6,754 nt of DNA from Nitrolancea sp040255925 (lineage in GTDB: Bacteria; Chloroflexota; Chloroflexia; Thermomicrobiales; Thermomicrobiaceae): assembly GCA_040255925.1 (NCBI GenBank), contig JBDZVX010000128.1, positions 1 to 6,754 of the forward strand, in the 5' to 3' direction. Position 1 is the stretch's first letter; each line of letters begins with the position of its first letter. The notes under the pieces were generated by a model, which was not told the origin of the DNA, did not search any database, and worked only from the letters and a program-made list of their open reading frames with translations. The position numbers and the translations under genes are program-made. This document shows, one piece after another, positions 6,388-6,754 of this stretch.

Positions 6388-6633
6388 TTACGGCCCGAAG
6401 AGCTTAACAAGCTCGTCCGGCAGGATCTCAAAGACATAGGGGCCGACCTCAACCACCGCCGGGCTGCTGACCTCGGAATAGCGGATCAACACCGGATGCC
6501 CCTCGATCTCGAACTCCCGCGTCGAGGAGAGCGAGAACGGATGGCGTGGAGACCCATGCACTTGCCGATTGCCACCCGCGCGGTCCACGGCCTGCTGCGC
6601 GATCCGGAGAGCGGCTGCGTCATCCAATTCCAT
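6388..6633 (-). CDS. Small conserved-looking hypothetical protein, 81 aa
   Basis: I do not recognise this protein. The start is well supported: GGGGAGGAG (6642-6650) lies 8 bases before the ATG at 6633; a longer reading from an upstream start (6705) would run through this ribosome site and is rejected. The protein has an acidic, Ala-rich N-terminal helix candidate (2-18), a polar Gly/His/Arg linker (20-33), then alternating hydrophobic residues suggesting three or four beta strands (REFEIEGHPVLIRYSEV, 39-55; AVVEVGPYVFEIL, 59-71), and ends in a short helix (DELVKLFGP). It has no signal peptide, Cys or membrane segment. It lies 159 bp upstream of the DUF92 gene on the same strand and could share its transcript. 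Function unknown. Confidence 0.7.
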   Translation of the reverse strand: MELDDAAALRIAQQAVDRAGGNRQVHGSPRHPFSLSSTREFEIEGHPVLIRYSEVSSPAVVEVGPYVFEILPDELVKLFGP

Positions 6634-6641
6634 GTCAGGAA

Positions 6642-6650
6642 CTCCTCCCC
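6642..6650 (-). promoter_or_regulatory. Ribosome binding site of the 81-aa gene
   Basis: GGGGAGGAG on the minus strand, 8 bases before the ATG at 6633. It is the main reason to call this small gene real and to reject the longer start. Confidence 0.75.
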
Positions 6651-6754
6651 TAACGTCAGCGCCGATCATGTTCCAGATCGTATCACGAGGCCGGCACCAA
6701 TCCACGACCGGGGCATCAACACGGTCCGGGCATATCGGGTATACTGGAAGTGAG

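Noticed and set aside
6740..6745. TATACT as a -10 for a plus-strand gene beyond the window
   Set aside because: No matching -35 is visible and the downstream gene lies outside the window.
6265..6753. Plus-strand 162-codon frame at the right end
   Set aside because: It is antisense to the 81-residue gene, which has a strong ribosome site, and its composition is Arg-rich without recognisable motifs.

Overview
The window is high in G+C and comes from a bacterium. It has strong Shine-Dalgarno sites (GGAGGAG types) and compact, mostly monocistronic or paired genes. Two features hint at a thermophilic Chloroflexota-type or other monoderm-like lineage: an actinobacterial-style coproheme decarboxylase, and a G/C-palindromic intergenic element of a kind I associate with Chloroflexota genomes. 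This placement is inference; no rRNA or marker gene is present.

Left part (1-2673, + strand): most of a type III-like restriction/helicase subunit (SF2 DEAH helicase plus C-terminal PD-(D/E)xK nuclease). Its N-terminus is cut by the window edge. Any partner methyltransferase would lie outside, to the left. This looks like the right-hand edge of a defence locus, because everything after it is ordinary metabolic or membrane gene content.

2674-2907: a non-coding convergent intergenic region. It holds an element bounded by a perfect 9-bp inverted repeat (2712-2883). Inside are a strong hairpin and a tandem array of a 19-bp unit (4 full copies plus a partial fifth).

Middle (2908-4208): a ferritin-like diiron protein on the minus strand, divergent from a coproheme decarboxylase (ChdC/HemQ, chlorite dismutase family) on the plus strand. 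The spacer between them is about 185 bp and carries a repeated 11-mer and an extended -10 candidate. Together they form an iron and heme module: iron storage or detoxification facing the last step of coproporphyrin-dependent haem synthesis.

Right part (4201-6754): a membrane-anchored GT2 glycosyltransferase probably starts at a TTG that overlaps the chdC stop. Its 3' end runs about 108 bp antisense into a convergent DUF92-family membrane protein gene (5407-6228, minus). Upstream of that gene on the same strand is a small gene for an 81-residue protein I do not recognise (6388-6633, minus). The lipid-linked flavour of the last region (a GT2 of the carotenoid/lipid glycosyltransferase type, and a relative of phytyl-phosphate kinase) suggests isoprenoid or membrane-lipid metabolism, but that link is inferred.

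I found no proven novel system. The most unusual items are the palindrome-bounded 19-bp array, the antisense-overlapping tail of the glycosyltransferase, and the divergent ferritin/chdC control region.
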